Shown here: positions 34,764 through 43,544 of the stretch, piece by piece
How the letters are laid out: each line of letters starts with the position of its first letter
Numbering within the stretch: position 1 is the first letter of the stretch
From: Chitinophagales bacterium
GTDB taxonomy: Bacteria; Bacteroidota; Bacteroidia; Chitinophagales; Chitinophagaceae
Reading direction: 5' to 3'
Assembly (NCBI GenBank): GCA_020636505.1
Contig: JACJXR010000001.1
Span: 434,001-498,000, forward strand
Length of the DNA stretch: 64,000 bases
The notes under the pieces: generated by a model
What the model saw: only the letters and a program-made list of their open reading frames with translations
The model's database searches: none
Told to the model about the DNA's origin: nothing
Made by a program: the position numbers and the translations under genes

Positions 34764-36047
34764 TTAAACAACCACCACTTCGTGGAACTTGTCTTTCACA
34801 AAATACTTCTGTGCCAAGTCGCGCAGTTCAGTTGCTGTAATGCTTTTGTATAGACGAACATTGTTATCGAAGTGTGCAATGTCTAAATCGTTTAGAATAA
34901 GCATGCGCCAACGCTGCAGTATCTGAAAAGGACCGTCAAGGTCTCCCAAGAGGTTACCTAACAGATAGTTCTTCACCAACAACAGTTCGTCTTCATCGGC
35001 AAGATCGTTCGTGATAACATCCATTTCGTGATATATTTCACTGACCGCTTTCTCTATCACATCTCTACCCACTTCTGTTTGTATCACCAATGAACCACCA
35101 TGAGCATATGGAGAGAGTCCACTGTATATACCGTAAGTATAACCTTTGTCTTCGCGAATATTACTCATCAACCTTGACCCAAAGTAACCACCGTATATGG
35201 TATTGAGTACCACCATTGGAGCAAAATCAGGATGATGACGATTGGGGAACAAGCTACCTATGCGTATGGCACCCTGCACACCGTCTTTATCGTTCACTAT
35301 GTTGTGCTTCAGCACTGTGGATGTATCCACTTTGAATATGGTCTGCTCAGATGCAACGGCTTCACCGTGTCCTTTGCCGAACACATCGTTCAACAACTTG
35401 GTTTCCTTATCACCGATATTGCCCGCCATGAACATCTTGACACCGGACAGACTGAAATTGTCCTTGAAGAAGTTTTGCAAGTCTTCTCTAGTGATGGCTT
35501 CTATCGCGTCTTTCTTGGTGTACCTGCCGTATGGATGATCTTCGCCGAACAACAGTGCATCTATACGTTGGTTGGCCACAAAGTCGCACTGACGCATATT
35601 CACCATCAAACGTTGTATCACGTTGCGCTTGAAAATATCTATCTCGTCTTGAGGGAATGTGGCTTCGGTAAATATCTCATAAATGATAGGCAGCAATTCA
35701 GGAAGGTGCTTGGTTAGCGTAAACACAGAAACCACCACATAGTCGTTACCCGTTCTCGCTTTGAAACTTGCACCGTAATACTCCAACGCTTCGTTTATTT
35801 CTTGCGCACTTCTTTTGGAAGTACCGCTTTTGAGCAATGCAGCCACAGCCTGTGCTATGCCATGCTTGCTTTCTTGCCACGTACCCGCGTTGAACACCCA
35901 ATCCACTTCCACCACATCTTGCACACCGGCATTCAGCCAATACAAAGGAATCCCGTTGTCCAGCTTGCCTTTGTTTATCGGTGGTAGTTTGAAGTCAAAC
36001 TCTATTGCGTCCTGTATGATGGGTGCTGTTGTTCTGTCTACTGCCAT
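34764..36047 (-). CDS. M16 peptidase-family protein lacking the zinc motif
   Basis: A 427-residue protein with the M16 (insulinase/processing peptidase) fold: LDNGIPLYWLNAG, FNAGTWQESKHGIAQAVAALLKSGTSKRSA, later GYFGSRLMSNIREDKGYTYGIYSG. The position normally occupied by the HxxEH zinc-binding box reads Q66-A-V-A69-A70, so all three catalytic residues are absent. Such proteins usually act as the non-catalytic half of a heterodimer. No active M16 partner is present in this window. There is no signal peptide, so it is presumably cytoplasmic. The gene follows the thioesterase by 5 bp and ends at a strong terminator. Confidence 0.9.
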   Translation of the reverse strand: MAVDRTTAPIIQDAIEFDFKLPPINKGKLDNGIPLYWLNAGVQDVVEVDWVFNAGTWQESKHGIAQAVAALLKSGTSKRSAQEINEALEYYGASFKARTGNDYVVVSVFTLTKHLPELLPIIYEIFTEATFPQDEIDIFKRNVIQRLMVNMRQCDFVANQRIDALLFGEDHPYGRYTKKDAIEAITREDLQNFFKDNFSLSGVKMFMAGNIGDKETKLLNDVFGKGHGEAVASEQTIFKVDTSTVLKHNIVNDKDGVQGAIRIGSLFPNRHHPDFAPMVVLNTIYGGYFGSRLMSNIREDKGYTYGIYSGLSPYAHGGSLVIQTEVGRDVIEKAVSEIYHEMDVITNDLADEDELLLVKNYLLGNLLGDLDGPFQILQRWRMLILNDLDIAHFDNNVRLYKSITATELRDLAQKYFVKDKFHEVVVV

Positions 36048-36052
36048 TTCGT

Positions 36053-36583
36053 TTAGTCTTTTATTTTATCATCTTCGATGAACAGTGAGCGAAGCTCAGA
36101 AGCTTCTCTCGGTTTCATTCGGCCACCCAATACCAATCGCACTTGTCTGCGACGCAATGCACCTTCATGCATGCTCTTCTCTTCATCGGTTTGAGGTACC
36201 AATTCAGGCACTTTACGCGGACGACCATTGGGGTCCAAAGCCACAAATGTTAAGTAAGCTTCATTGGACAGATACTTATACTGTGCTGCGATATCTTCAC
36301 CCCATACCTTCACATATATCTCCATAGAGGTGTTGAACGCCCTCACCACTTTTGCCTCCAGCGTAACCACATTGCCCAACTTTATCGCATTCTTGAACGA
36401 CACATTATCAACCGATGCGGTCACCACCGGGCAGTTGCAGTGCTTCTGTCCGGATATGGCGGCGGCTATATCCATCCAGTGCATCAACTTACCACCCATC
36501 AGGTTGCCCAATGTGTTGGTATCATTCGGCAACACCAACTCCGACATCATCACATAGCTATCTTGAGGATGCTTTTCTTTCAT
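36053..36583 (-). CDS. Acyl-CoA thioesterase (hotdog, YciA-like)
   Basis: A 176-residue hotdog-fold protein. Signature words are VLPNDTNTLGNLMGGKLMHWMDIAAA (the catalytic D and adjacent N/G region), VVTASVDNVSFKNAIKLGNVV and MEIYVKVWGED. These match YciA/BACH-type thioesterases, which hydrolyse medium- to long-chain acyl-CoAs to free acid and CoA in the cytoplasm. It is the first gene of a two-gene run with the M16 protein and has an exact promoter -7 match 22 bp upstream. Confidence 0.92.
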   Translation of the reverse strand: MKEKHPQDSYVMMSELVLPNDTNTLGNLMGGKLMHWMDIAAAISGQKHCNCPVVTASVDNVSFKNAIKLGNVVTLEAKVVRAFNTSMEIYVKVWGEDIAAQYKYLSNEAYLTFVALDPNGRPRKVPELVPQTDEEKSMHEGALRRRQVRLVLGGRMKPREASELRSLFIEDDKIKD

Positions 36584-36605
36584 ATGATAATTCTTTTAAA
36601 CGCAG

Positions 36606-36613
36606 CAAAGGTA
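36606..36613 (-). promoter_or_regulatory. Promoter of the thioesterase-M16 operon, -7 element
   Basis: Minus-strand TACCTTTG matches TAnnTTTG exactly. It overlaps the 3' arm of a small GGTAG/CTACC hairpin that follows the TonB-receptor gene. Confidence 0.5.
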
Positions 36614-36640
36614 GGTAGTTTCCGCTACCTGCATTATTGT

Positions 36641-38509
36641 TTATTTCCATACGGGGTTAAACCTTAGCCCAAAGGTCATCCAACGGCCCGGCATAGGCAC
36701 GGCACCCACTTCTTTGTATTGTGTGTCCAAGATGTTGTTCACGTCCACATACAGCAGCATATTCTTAAAGCTGTATCCTACTCTTGCGTCCAACAAAGTA
36801 TAATCGTTGGTATTGATGCGATACAGGTAACGGTAGCCGACATTCACTTGTACATGATTATACAGTGTTGACATGAGCTTCACCGTTGCTTGATGCCTCA
36901 AAGCCTCGATGGCGTATTTGGACATGTCGCTAGTCGGCGATTTTATCATCAGGCTCAAGTAAGTATAGTTTGCATTGAGCGATACACGATAATTATTCGA
37001 CAGCCCAACATGTGAGCTTATGTTGTAGTTGGTCTGTACGGTAACGCCATGTGTATTCACCGATTGGAAGTTTTGCGGCTGCCATGGGTCGGTATTCGTT
37101 ACGCGTACCCAATCTATAAAGTCTGTGGCATTTCTGTAGAAATAGGCCGCCTTCGCAAATACAATGCTCTTATCATATAGCACACCTGCTTCGGCATACT
37201 TTGCATACTCCGGCTGGAGACTTGCATTACCAATGTTCGTAGGACCTTTGTAGTATAAGTCTGTATATGTAGGTAGGCGTTGCCCCATGGTCGCATTTGC
37301 AAACAACTTCAGTTCAGGCTTTATATAGTAGCCTACATCCACACCCGGAAACAGCTCCCAGTTATAATCACTGTTCTTATTCGCATACACGCCTGCACTG
37401 GCATTCAACTTGTTGGAGAAGTAATGTTTGTACTCCGCATATATACCTATGTTGTCTCTGTAATGCTTACCGAGGTTGGTACTGCTGAGAGATGTGTTTC
37501 TGTACTCGATACCTGCACCAATAACACCTTTGTTCAACGTTATGGAACTCTGTATTTCACCGGTCACCACGTTCGTCTCATGAATATTGTGGTATAATAC
37601 GGGCTTCTTCCTTACAAAAATGTAATCGTCTTTATTGTAACGATAGCTGATGCGCGGGCTGATGGTTATCCTGCTTGTAGGGCGATGTGTGTATTTGACA
37701 CTACCCATCGCGGTTTCTACAGCTTCTTCTGATTCTGCATCGGCAGGTGCCGCGTAATAAGCATTGGCTCCAAACGAGTTGCCGATATAGCCACCCATTG
37801 CATCTATTTCATTCTTATCGTTAATGACCGTTTTATTCTGATAAAAGAAACGGTTGGCATTGTAAGCGGTATTGTAACGATAACCGTAGCCTTCGTCATG
37901 CGCATAAGAAAGGATGTGTGATTTGTTCTCACCCGTCAATGTTGCAGAAGCCTGCACACCCCAACCGATATAAGTTTCTCCTGTTGCGGTATCTTCTTTG
38001 AATGAGCTACCCGTGTATGCTTGTACAAATGCTTCGTTGCCTGTCGGCACTTTGGTAACAATGTTTATGGCACCTGCCAAAGCATTCACTCCGTAAGTGC
38101 GTGCTGCAGGTCCACGTACCACTTCTATATGGTCTATTACTGCAAGTGGTATAGGTATGTTCATCATGTGGTGACCTGTTTGCGGGTCGGACATCTTTAC
38201 GCCGTTTATCAAAACCAACACTTGGTCGAACGTGCTACCATCAATGGCGACGTCCGCTTGAGTACCTATCGGTCCACGTTGGCGAAAATCAACACCTGCT
38301 ATGTATGAAAGCAGTTCGTTGACGGTTTTTACAGGCAGGGCTTTTATTTGTCTGCCATCCAACACCTCAATGTTTCTGTTCTGCTTACCATAAGCTTCCT
38401 GAATACGGTTTTCCCGTATCACTACGGAGTCCATTACATTTCCTGTCGACTGAGCCGATACACTTATAGAAACGGCTACCGCCGAAAGTGCCAAACATAG
38501 TTTTCTCAT
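36641..38509 (-). CDS. TonB-dependent outer-membrane receptor (BtuB-like size)
   Basis: A 622-residue outer-membrane protein with signal peptide (KLCLALSAVAVSISVSA-Q). The plug domain shows VNELLSYIAGVDFRQRGPIG, VAIDGSTFDQVLVLINGVK and IEVVRGPAARTYGVNALAGAINIVTK. The rest is a beta-barrel with alternating aromatic strands, ending in GRWMTFGLRFNPVWK-like residues. There is no carboxypeptidase-like extension and no SusD neighbour, so it is not a SusC-type glycan importer. The compact size and GxQADVAIDGS wording resemble vitamin B12 or siderophore receptors. No cobalamin riboswitch was recognised upstream. Confidence 0.92.
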   Translation of the reverse strand: MRKLCLALSAVAVSISVSAQSTGNVMDSVVIRENRIQEAYGKQNRNIEVLDGRQIKALPVKTVNELLSYIAGVDFRQRGPIGTQADVAIDGSTFDQVLVLINGVKMSDPQTGHHMMNIPIPLAVIDHIEVVRGPAARTYGVNALAGAINIVTKVPTGNEAFVQAYTGSSFKEDTATGETYIGWGVQASATLTGENKSHILSYAHDEGYGYRYNTAYNANRFFYQNKTVINDKNEIDAMGGYIGNSFGANAYYAAPADAESEEAVETAMGSVKYTHRPTSRITISPRISYRYNKDDYIFVRKKPVLYHNIHETNVVTGEIQSSITLNKGVIGAGIEYRNTSLSSTNLGKHYRDNIGIYAEYKHYFSNKLNASAGVYANKNSDYNWELFPGVDVGYYIKPELKLFANATMGQRLPTYTDLYYKGPTNIGNASLQPEYAKYAEAGVLYDKSIVFAKAAYFYRNATDFIDWVRVTNTDPWQPQNFQSVNTHGVTVQTNYNISSHVGLSNNYRVSLNANYTYLSLMIKSPTSDMSKYAIEALRHQATVKLMSTLYNHVQVNVGYRYLYRINTNDYTLLDARVGYSFKNMLLYVDVNNILDTQYKEVGAVPMPGRWMTFGLRFNPVWK

Positions 38510-38527
38510 GTTTCTTTATTTGGCGGG

Positions 38528-38557
38528 CAAAGATAGCAGGGCATCCTTCAAATCAAA
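38528..38557 (-). promoter_or_regulatory. Full Bacteroidota-type promoter of the TonB receptor gene
   Basis: On the minus strand TTTG (38554-38557) is followed after 18 nt by TATCTTTG (38528-38535), both elements matching the TTTG-N19-TAnnTTTG consensus. The ATG is 18 bp further on. Confidence 0.7.
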
Positions 38558-38669
38558 CCTAATTAACTAATAACCAATGAATTAATGTTTGTCGTAATGA
38601 TACTCTAATACTTATATATGGCAATACCTACCATCGGTAAAAGAAGGATATTAGTTTCTATATTACAGC

Positions 38670-39227
38670 ATGAACTTCACACTACGGGTAGACTATCTGC
38701 GTGAAAGAGGGTATTACGAAAAGTATTATCGCTACCTCAACAAGAAGAAAAAGCAAAAGGCCATAATGTGGTTGGTATTAGGTGTCATTTACTTTTTGAT
38801 GGGGTACTACATGCAAGGCCGGTCAAACAGTTTTGAGCATACTGAAACATTAAGCATCGTTCTTAAAGTATTGGGAGCCTTACAAACAACTGTATACGCC
38901 TTTTACCTGTTGCGCACACTACCCAATCATAAGAAAAAGTACTTAGCCGAAATAGATAGACAATACAAAGTATTCGCCGACAACAACGTCACTGAATATA
39001 CATTTGGACTCAATGATGAGCAATTCATCCTCGACAATTCATTGAACACAACAAAAGTTGCATGGAGCGTATTGGACTCTTATCAGGTATATGAAGACAT
39101 ACTGCTGTTCCATATGAATAAGGGCAATGGTTTGTTCTACCTGTTTGGTAAAGAAGAGTTCTCCGACCAAGACTTTGACAGAATAATCGACTTTGTGAGT
39201 GATAAACTTAAAAAACGAAAGAATTAA
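38670..39227 (+). CDS. YcxB-like two-helix membrane protein
   Basis: A 185-residue protein with two transmembrane helices (IMWLVLGVIYFLMGYYM and VLKVLGALQTTVYAFYLL), preceded by a basic N-terminal segment and followed by a cytosolic domain. The C-terminal part (EYTFGLNDEQFILDNSLNTTKVAWSVLDSYQVYEDILLFHM ... GLFYLFGKEEF, read in pieces) matches the layout of the YcxB-like domain, whose function is unknown. It ends at a strong terminator shared with the convergent T9SS gene. Confidence 0.8.
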   Translation: MNFTLRVDYLRERGYYEKYYRYLNKKKKQKAIMWLVLGVIYFLMGYYMQGRSNSFEHTETLSIVLKVLGALQTTVYAFYLLRTLPNHKKKYLAEIDRQYKVFADNNVTEYTFGLNDEQFILDNSLNTTKVAWSVLDSYQVYEDILLFHMNKGNGLFYLFGKEEFSDQDFDRIIDFVSDKLKKRKN

Positions 39228-39253
39228 AAAGGGCTGCCATTGGCAGCCCTTTT
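39227..39253. terminator. Bidirectional terminator between convergent genes
   Basis: AAAAGGGCTGCCA and TGGCAGCCCTTTT form a near-perfect stem with A-run and T-run flanks, so it can work in both directions, ending the YcxB-like gene and the T9SS gene at 39277. Confidence 0.88.
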
Positions 39254-39276
39254 GGTATAATATGTTTTTGTTGGTA

Positions 39277-40428
39277 TTACTGTACCAATACTTTCTGTCC
39301 GCTAACGGCTTTACCGTCTTCCAAAACAGTTATTATATAAGTACCTGAAGACAAATCAACCTTGGTTTCCGTCTTGGTTATTGTCGCTGCTTTGATCTGC
39401 TTGCCGGTCATATCAGTGATGCTGTAAGACATGTTCTTACCTGCTATTTCACCAACCTTTACAGTAAGCTCACCTGTACTTGGGTTAGGGTATACCTCAG
39501 AGATATTACCCATAGCAACATCTTGTACATTATCAGTATAAGGTAAGCGCTGCGCGTGCATGTTCACATCTTTGATGGTGCTGAAAGAGGCATCCGTATA
39601 AGTGATGTTGCACATAGGCAGCATCTCATATTGTCTGTAAAAACTTTTTTGATAAACCGTGGTTGTTTGCCCTTGCTGCAAACCCGCCAACGTCAGGAGT
39701 GATTGTGGCGCAGGTGCACCGTTTATATATAAGCTGTCCACAATATTGATGGTTGTTTTCACCAACAATACAGGTTTTGAACCCGAAGGTTTGTTATCCA
39801 GTCTTCTGATATTCAATATGCCCCAACCTATCACTTGGCTAGTGGAAGTGGTAATAGACCTACGTTCTGCAGGAGCATTATTCAAAAACAGGTTTGCGAT
39901 GGTCACACTCAGATTTGTTGTAGCCTTTGATGTTGCATTCCACTTTGTATCCATTGTACATGGAAACGGCATTTGCACTTGAGGGGCTGAATATGTTACA
40001 TCTTGTGCTTTGATAACAAGGCTGTCGCCGTTGTTACCGGTTTGAGCACCCAGAGGAAAGGCTTGTCTTTTAAGTCTTTCACCATATGTTTTGATACCAT
40101 CGGTATTGATGGCAAACATAAGATTGGTTTCATACTTCACACCGGGAGCCGCCTCAACATATGCTTTATTGGAGTGAGTGGCATTTGTAAAACCGGAAGC
40201 GGTAGAGAATTCGGCATAGTACTTATATCCTGCAAGCAACACATTGCTCAAATCCCAAGCATACCATTGCCCATCAGGAATTGTAGGAATACTTGAAGGA
40301 ACGGTGCTGTATACGGTATCTATACCTGAGGGGTTCTTGGGTGCGGTATCATAAGTAAATACATGCACTTGTGCATTGCTTGCGGTAGCGTATACCACAA
40401 GGCATAAAAGAGTAAATAGGTTTTTCAT
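39277..40428 (-). CDS. T9SS-sorted secreted protein, unknown function
   Basis: A 383-residue exported protein. The signal peptide is residues 1-19 (KNLFTLLCLVVYATASNA-Q). The mature region is beta-rich without a recognised enzyme motif. The C-terminal 80 residues (SEVYPNPSTGELTVKVGEI ... YSITDMTGKQIKAATI ... SSGTYIITVLEDGKAV) are a classic type A T9SS sorting domain. It lies 65 bp downstream of carB in the same direction, with a weak hairpin over the carB stop, so co-transcription is possible but functionally unlikely. Confidence 0.85.
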   Translation of the reverse strand: MKNLFTLLCLVVYATASNAQVHVFTYDTAPKNPSGIDTVYSTVPSSIPTIPDGQWYAWDLSNVLLAGYKYYAEFSTASGFTNATHSNKAYVEAAPGVKYETNLMFAINTDGIKTYGERLKRQAFPLGAQTGNNGDSLVIKAQDVTYSAPQVQMPFPCTMDTKWNATSKATTNLSVTIANLFLNNAPAERRSITTSTSQVIGWGILNIRRLDNKPSGSKPVLLVKTTINIVDSLYINGAPAPQSLLTLAGLQQGQTTTVYQKSFYRQYEMLPMCNITYTDASFSTIKDVNMHAQRLPYTDNVQDVAMGNISEVYPNPSTGELTVKVGEIAGKNMSYSITDMTGKQIKAATITKTETKVDLSSGTYIITVLEDGKAVSGQKVLVQ

Positions 40429-40493
40429 AAGAGTTGGTTTTAGTGAACTGTAATATTAAGCCTTTTAAGTGTCACAAGAATGTCAAAGCATTC

Positions 40494-43349
40494 TTATTTA
40501 CTTAAGTGCATACTACGTTCTTTATACAACGTGCGGAACCATGGATCGCGCAAGTCTTTTATAAAGCGTATGGCCTCACCGGTACTCTTCATCTCAGGGC
40601 CAAGTTCTTTATTAACTCTTGGGAATTTGTTGAAGCTGAACACAGGTTCTTTAACCGCGTAACCATCCAACTTGTTCTCCATCTTGAAGTCTTTCAGCTT
40701 ATTCTCACCCAACATCACCTTAGTGGCGATGTTTAAGTAAGGAACGCCGTAAGCTTTGGCTATGAACGGTGTGGTACGGCTGGCACGAGGGTTGGCCTCT
40801 ATCACATATACCTTACCGTCCTTTATCGCGAACTGTATGTTGATCAATCCTTTTACATTCAACCTAAGCGCTATCTTCTTGGCATAGTCAATCATTTCGT
40901 TCACTTCCAATTGACCAAGGTTGAAGGCCGGCAGTACCGCATGGCTATCACCACTGTGTATACCTGCAGGCTCTATATGCTCCATGATACCCATGATGTG
41001 CACATCTTCACCATCACAGATGGCATCCACCTCCGCTTCTTGACAACGATCAAGGAAATGGTCGATCAATATCTTGTTGCCGGGTAGGTGCTTCAGCAAG
41101 CTAAGTACACCTTTTTCCAGCTCTTCGTCGTTGATGACGATACGCATTCTCTGTCCACCCAATACATATGATGGACGAACAAGAACAGGATAGCCCACTT
41201 CTTGAGCCACCTCTATGGCTTCGTCGGTTGTATATGCGGTACCGTACTTTGGATAAGGGATGTTCATTTCCTTCAACAAGTCGCTGAAACGACCTCTGTC
41301 TTCGGCAATGTCCATGTTATCGTAAGATGTACCTATTATCTTGATACCTTTTTCGTGTAAGCGTTCCGCCAACTTCAGTGCTGTTTGTCCACCAAGTTGT
41401 ACTATCACACCTTCAGGTTTTTCATGCTCTATTATCTCCCAAAGATGCTCCCAGTATACCGGCTCGAAGTATAGCTTGTCAGCTATATCGAAATCCGTGG
41501 ATACCGTTTCCGGGTTACAGTTCACCATTATCGCTTCGTACCCGCTCTCTTTCACAGCAAGCAGGCCGTGTGTACAACAATAATCGAACTCGATACCCTG
41601 ACCGATACGGTTAGGACCGGAACCCAGTACTATTATTTTCTTTCTGTCGCTTGATATGCTCTCGTTGAACATCAGTTCGCCGCGAGTCTCTTTGGATATG
41701 GCAGATGTTTCGAAGCTGCTATAGTAGTATGGAGTCTTTGCTTCGAACTCCGCACTACAAGTGTCCACCATCTTATATACACGCTTGATACCTACACCCT
41801 TCCTACGCTCGTATACTTCCTCAGCGGTACAATCTTTTACCAACAGTGCTATCTGCTCATCGCTGAAACCCATTTGTTTGGCTTCGCGAAGTAAGTCGTC
41901 AGGAAGATTGTTCAGATGCTTGTACTCTTTTATTTGATTTTCCAGCTTCACTATATCCTGTATCTGATAAAGGAACCACCTGTCTATCAAGGTGGATTCT
42001 CTGATACTCTTAATGGACACACCTGCTGAAAGTGCTTCTTTCAATTTGAATATTCTATCCCATGTCGGGCGCTTCAGATATTCCAACAACTCCTCAGGGC
42101 GCAGCTTGGCACTACTTACGGAGCTAAGTCCGATGGCATTGTTCTCCAAGCTCTGACATGCTTTTTGCAACGCTTCCGGGAATGTACGTCCTATGGACAT
42201 CACCTCACCCACTGACTTCATCTGAAGGCCAAGGGTATCATCTGCACCTTTGAACTTATCAAAGTTCCAACGCGGCATTTTTACTATCACATAGTCCAAT
42301 GCCGGCTCGAAGTATGCCGAAGTGCTTTGTGTAATTTGGTTTTTCAGCTCATCAAGCGTGTAGCCTATCGCCAACTTGGCTGCTATCTTGGCTATCGGAT
42401 AACCTGTGGCTTTTGATGCCAATGCTGAAGAGCGGCTCACACGTGGGTTGATCTCTATCGCTATCAACTCTTCCGTTTCAGGATTCAGCGCGAACTGTAT
42501 GTTACATCCACCGGCGAAATTTCCGAGGTCGCACATGATCTTGATGGCGGTGTTACGCATCAGCTGCATGGCTGTATCGCTAAGTGTCATGGCAGGAGCA
42601 ACGGTGATACTGTCTCCAGTATGTATACCCATCGGGTCGAAGTTCTCTACCGAACATATGATGGCCACATTGTCTTTGCTGTCTCTCAACAGCTCCAACT
42701 CAAACTCTTTCCAACCCAATACAGCTTTCTCAACCAGTACCTCGTGTATCGGTGATGATTTAAGACCGTGGTCAAGTGCTGCATCCAAATGATCTTTATC
42801 CATCACAAATCCACCACCGCTACCGCCAAGGGTGTACGATGGGCGAATTACTATCGGCAAACCTATCTCTTGTGCGAACTCCTTACCTTCCAACAGCGAG
42901 TTGGCGGTTTTGGCCTGAGCCACCGGCACTCCTATATTTATCATCCACTGGCGGAACAATTCTCTGTCTTCGGCTTTTTCGATGGCTTTGATGTCTACAC
43001 CAATAAGCTTGACGTTGTATTGTTTCCATATACCCAGTTCGTCCACTTCTTTTGCGAGGTTCAACGCTGTTTGGCCTCCCATTGTCGGCAAAACGGCGTC
43101 TATCTCGTTCTCTTTCAATATCTGTTCAATACTCTCCACAGTCAACGGCAGGAGGTATACTCTATCTGCCATGATGGGATCCGTCATGATCGTTGCAGGA
43201 TTGGAGTTGATAAGTATCACTTTGACACCTTCTTCCCTCAAACTTCTTGCGGCTTGAGAACCTGAATAGTCGAATTCGCAAGCTTGGCCGATAACAATAG
43301 GCCCTGAACCAATGATAAGTACTGTCTTAATTGAATTGTCGCGCGGCAT
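40494..43349 (-). CDS. carB: Carbamoyl-phosphate synthase large subunit, no allosteric domain
   Basis: A 951-residue protein from the ATG at 43349 (MPRDNSIKTVLIIGSGPIVIG); 17 upstream residues are in frame but hydrophobic and unlike the family. Both ATP-grasp halves are present: the first with IGQACEFDYSGSQAARSLREE and GGQTALNL, the second with GSGPNRIGQGIEFDYCCTHG and VLVRPSYVLGGQRM. E. coli CarB has about 1073 residues, ending in an MGS-like domain that binds UMP and ornithine. Here the protein stops after IRFIKDLRDPWFRTLYKERS, so that domain is absent. It makes carbamoyl phosphate for arginine and pyrimidines. carA is not adjacent. Confidence 0.96.
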   Translation of the reverse strand: MPRDNSIKTVLIIGSGPIVIGQACEFDYSGSQAARSLREEGVKVILINSNPATIMTDPIMADRVYLLPLTVESIEQILKENEIDAVLPTMGGQTALNLAKEVDELGIWKQYNVKLIGVDIKAIEKAEDRELFRQWMINIGVPVAQAKTANSLLEGKEFAQEIGLPIVIRPSYTLGGSGGGFVMDKDHLDAALDHGLKSSPIHEVLVEKAVLGWKEFELELLRDSKDNVAIICSVENFDPMGIHTGDSITVAPAMTLSDTAMQLMRNTAIKIMCDLGNFAGGCNIQFALNPETEELIAIEINPRVSRSSALASKATGYPIAKIAAKLAIGYTLDELKNQITQSTSAYFEPALDYVIVKMPRWNFDKFKGADDTLGLQMKSVGEVMSIGRTFPEALQKACQSLENNAIGLSSVSSAKLRPEELLEYLKRPTWDRIFKLKEALSAGVSIKSIRESTLIDRWFLYQIQDIVKLENQIKEYKHLNNLPDDLLREAKQMGFSDEQIALLVKDCTAEEVYERRKGVGIKRVYKMVDTCSAEFEAKTPYYYSSFETSAISKETRGELMFNESISSDRKKIIVLGSGPNRIGQGIEFDYCCTHGLLAVKESGYEAIMVNCNPETVSTDFDIADKLYFEPVYWEHLWEIIEHEKPEGVIVQLGGQTALKLAERLHEKGIKIIGTSYDNMDIAEDRGRFSDLLKEMNIPYPKYGTAYTTDEAIEVAQEVGYPVLVRPSYVLGGQRMRIVINDEELEKGVLSLLKHLPGNKILIDHFLDRCQEAEVDAICDGEDVHIMGIMEHIEPAGIHSGDSHAVLPAFNLGQLEVNEMIDYAKKIALRLNVKGLINIQFAIKDGKVYVIEANPRASRTTPFIAKAYGVPYLNIATKVMLGENKLKDFKMENKLDGYAVKEPVFSFNKFPRVNKELGPEMKSTGEAIRFIKDLRDPWFRTLYKERSMHLSK

Positions 43350-43398
43350 GAAATAAATATATAAAATGACTACGATTGGCAGTGCGCTGAGCAGATAC

Positions 43399-43420
43399 AA
43401 AAATCGGGCTCAACGCCCGA
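43399..43420 (-). promoter_or_regulatory. Hairpin plus T-run in the carB leader (possible attenuator)
   Basis: On the minus strand TCGGGC and GCCCGA form a stem with a 5-nt loop, followed by TTTTT, between the likely -7 element and the carB ATG. It resembles a short intrinsic terminator at the very 5' end of the transcript. Confidence 0.45.
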
Positions 43421-43424
43421 GGTG

Positions 43425-43432
43425 CAAAGGTA
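43425..43432 (-). promoter_or_regulatory. carB promoter, -7 element
   Basis: Minus-strand TACCTTTG matches TAnnTTTG exactly, 75 bp before the carB ATG, predicting a leader of about 70 nt. Confidence 0.55.
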
Positions 43433-43483
43433 AAAGAAAAAATTCTAAGAATGTTATCGAAAACATCAATGGGCATAAAAAGA

Positions 43484-43507
43484 CATTGCCCCAAATGTGG
43501 GGCAATG
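43484..43507 (-). terminator. Intrinsic terminator after the LVIVD lipoprotein genes
   Basis: CATTGCCCCA and TGGGGCAATG form a 10-bp perfect stem with a 4-nt loop, followed on the minus strand by TCTTTTTA. Confidence 0.8.
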
Positions 43508-43544
43508 CTATAATTCAATCGTGTTCACCTGTTTACAGGGGCTG

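Noticed and set aside
38510..38669. Cobalamin riboswitch before the BtuB-like receptor
   Set aside because: The short leader after the promoter leaves no room for the riboswitch and no B12-box wording was seen.
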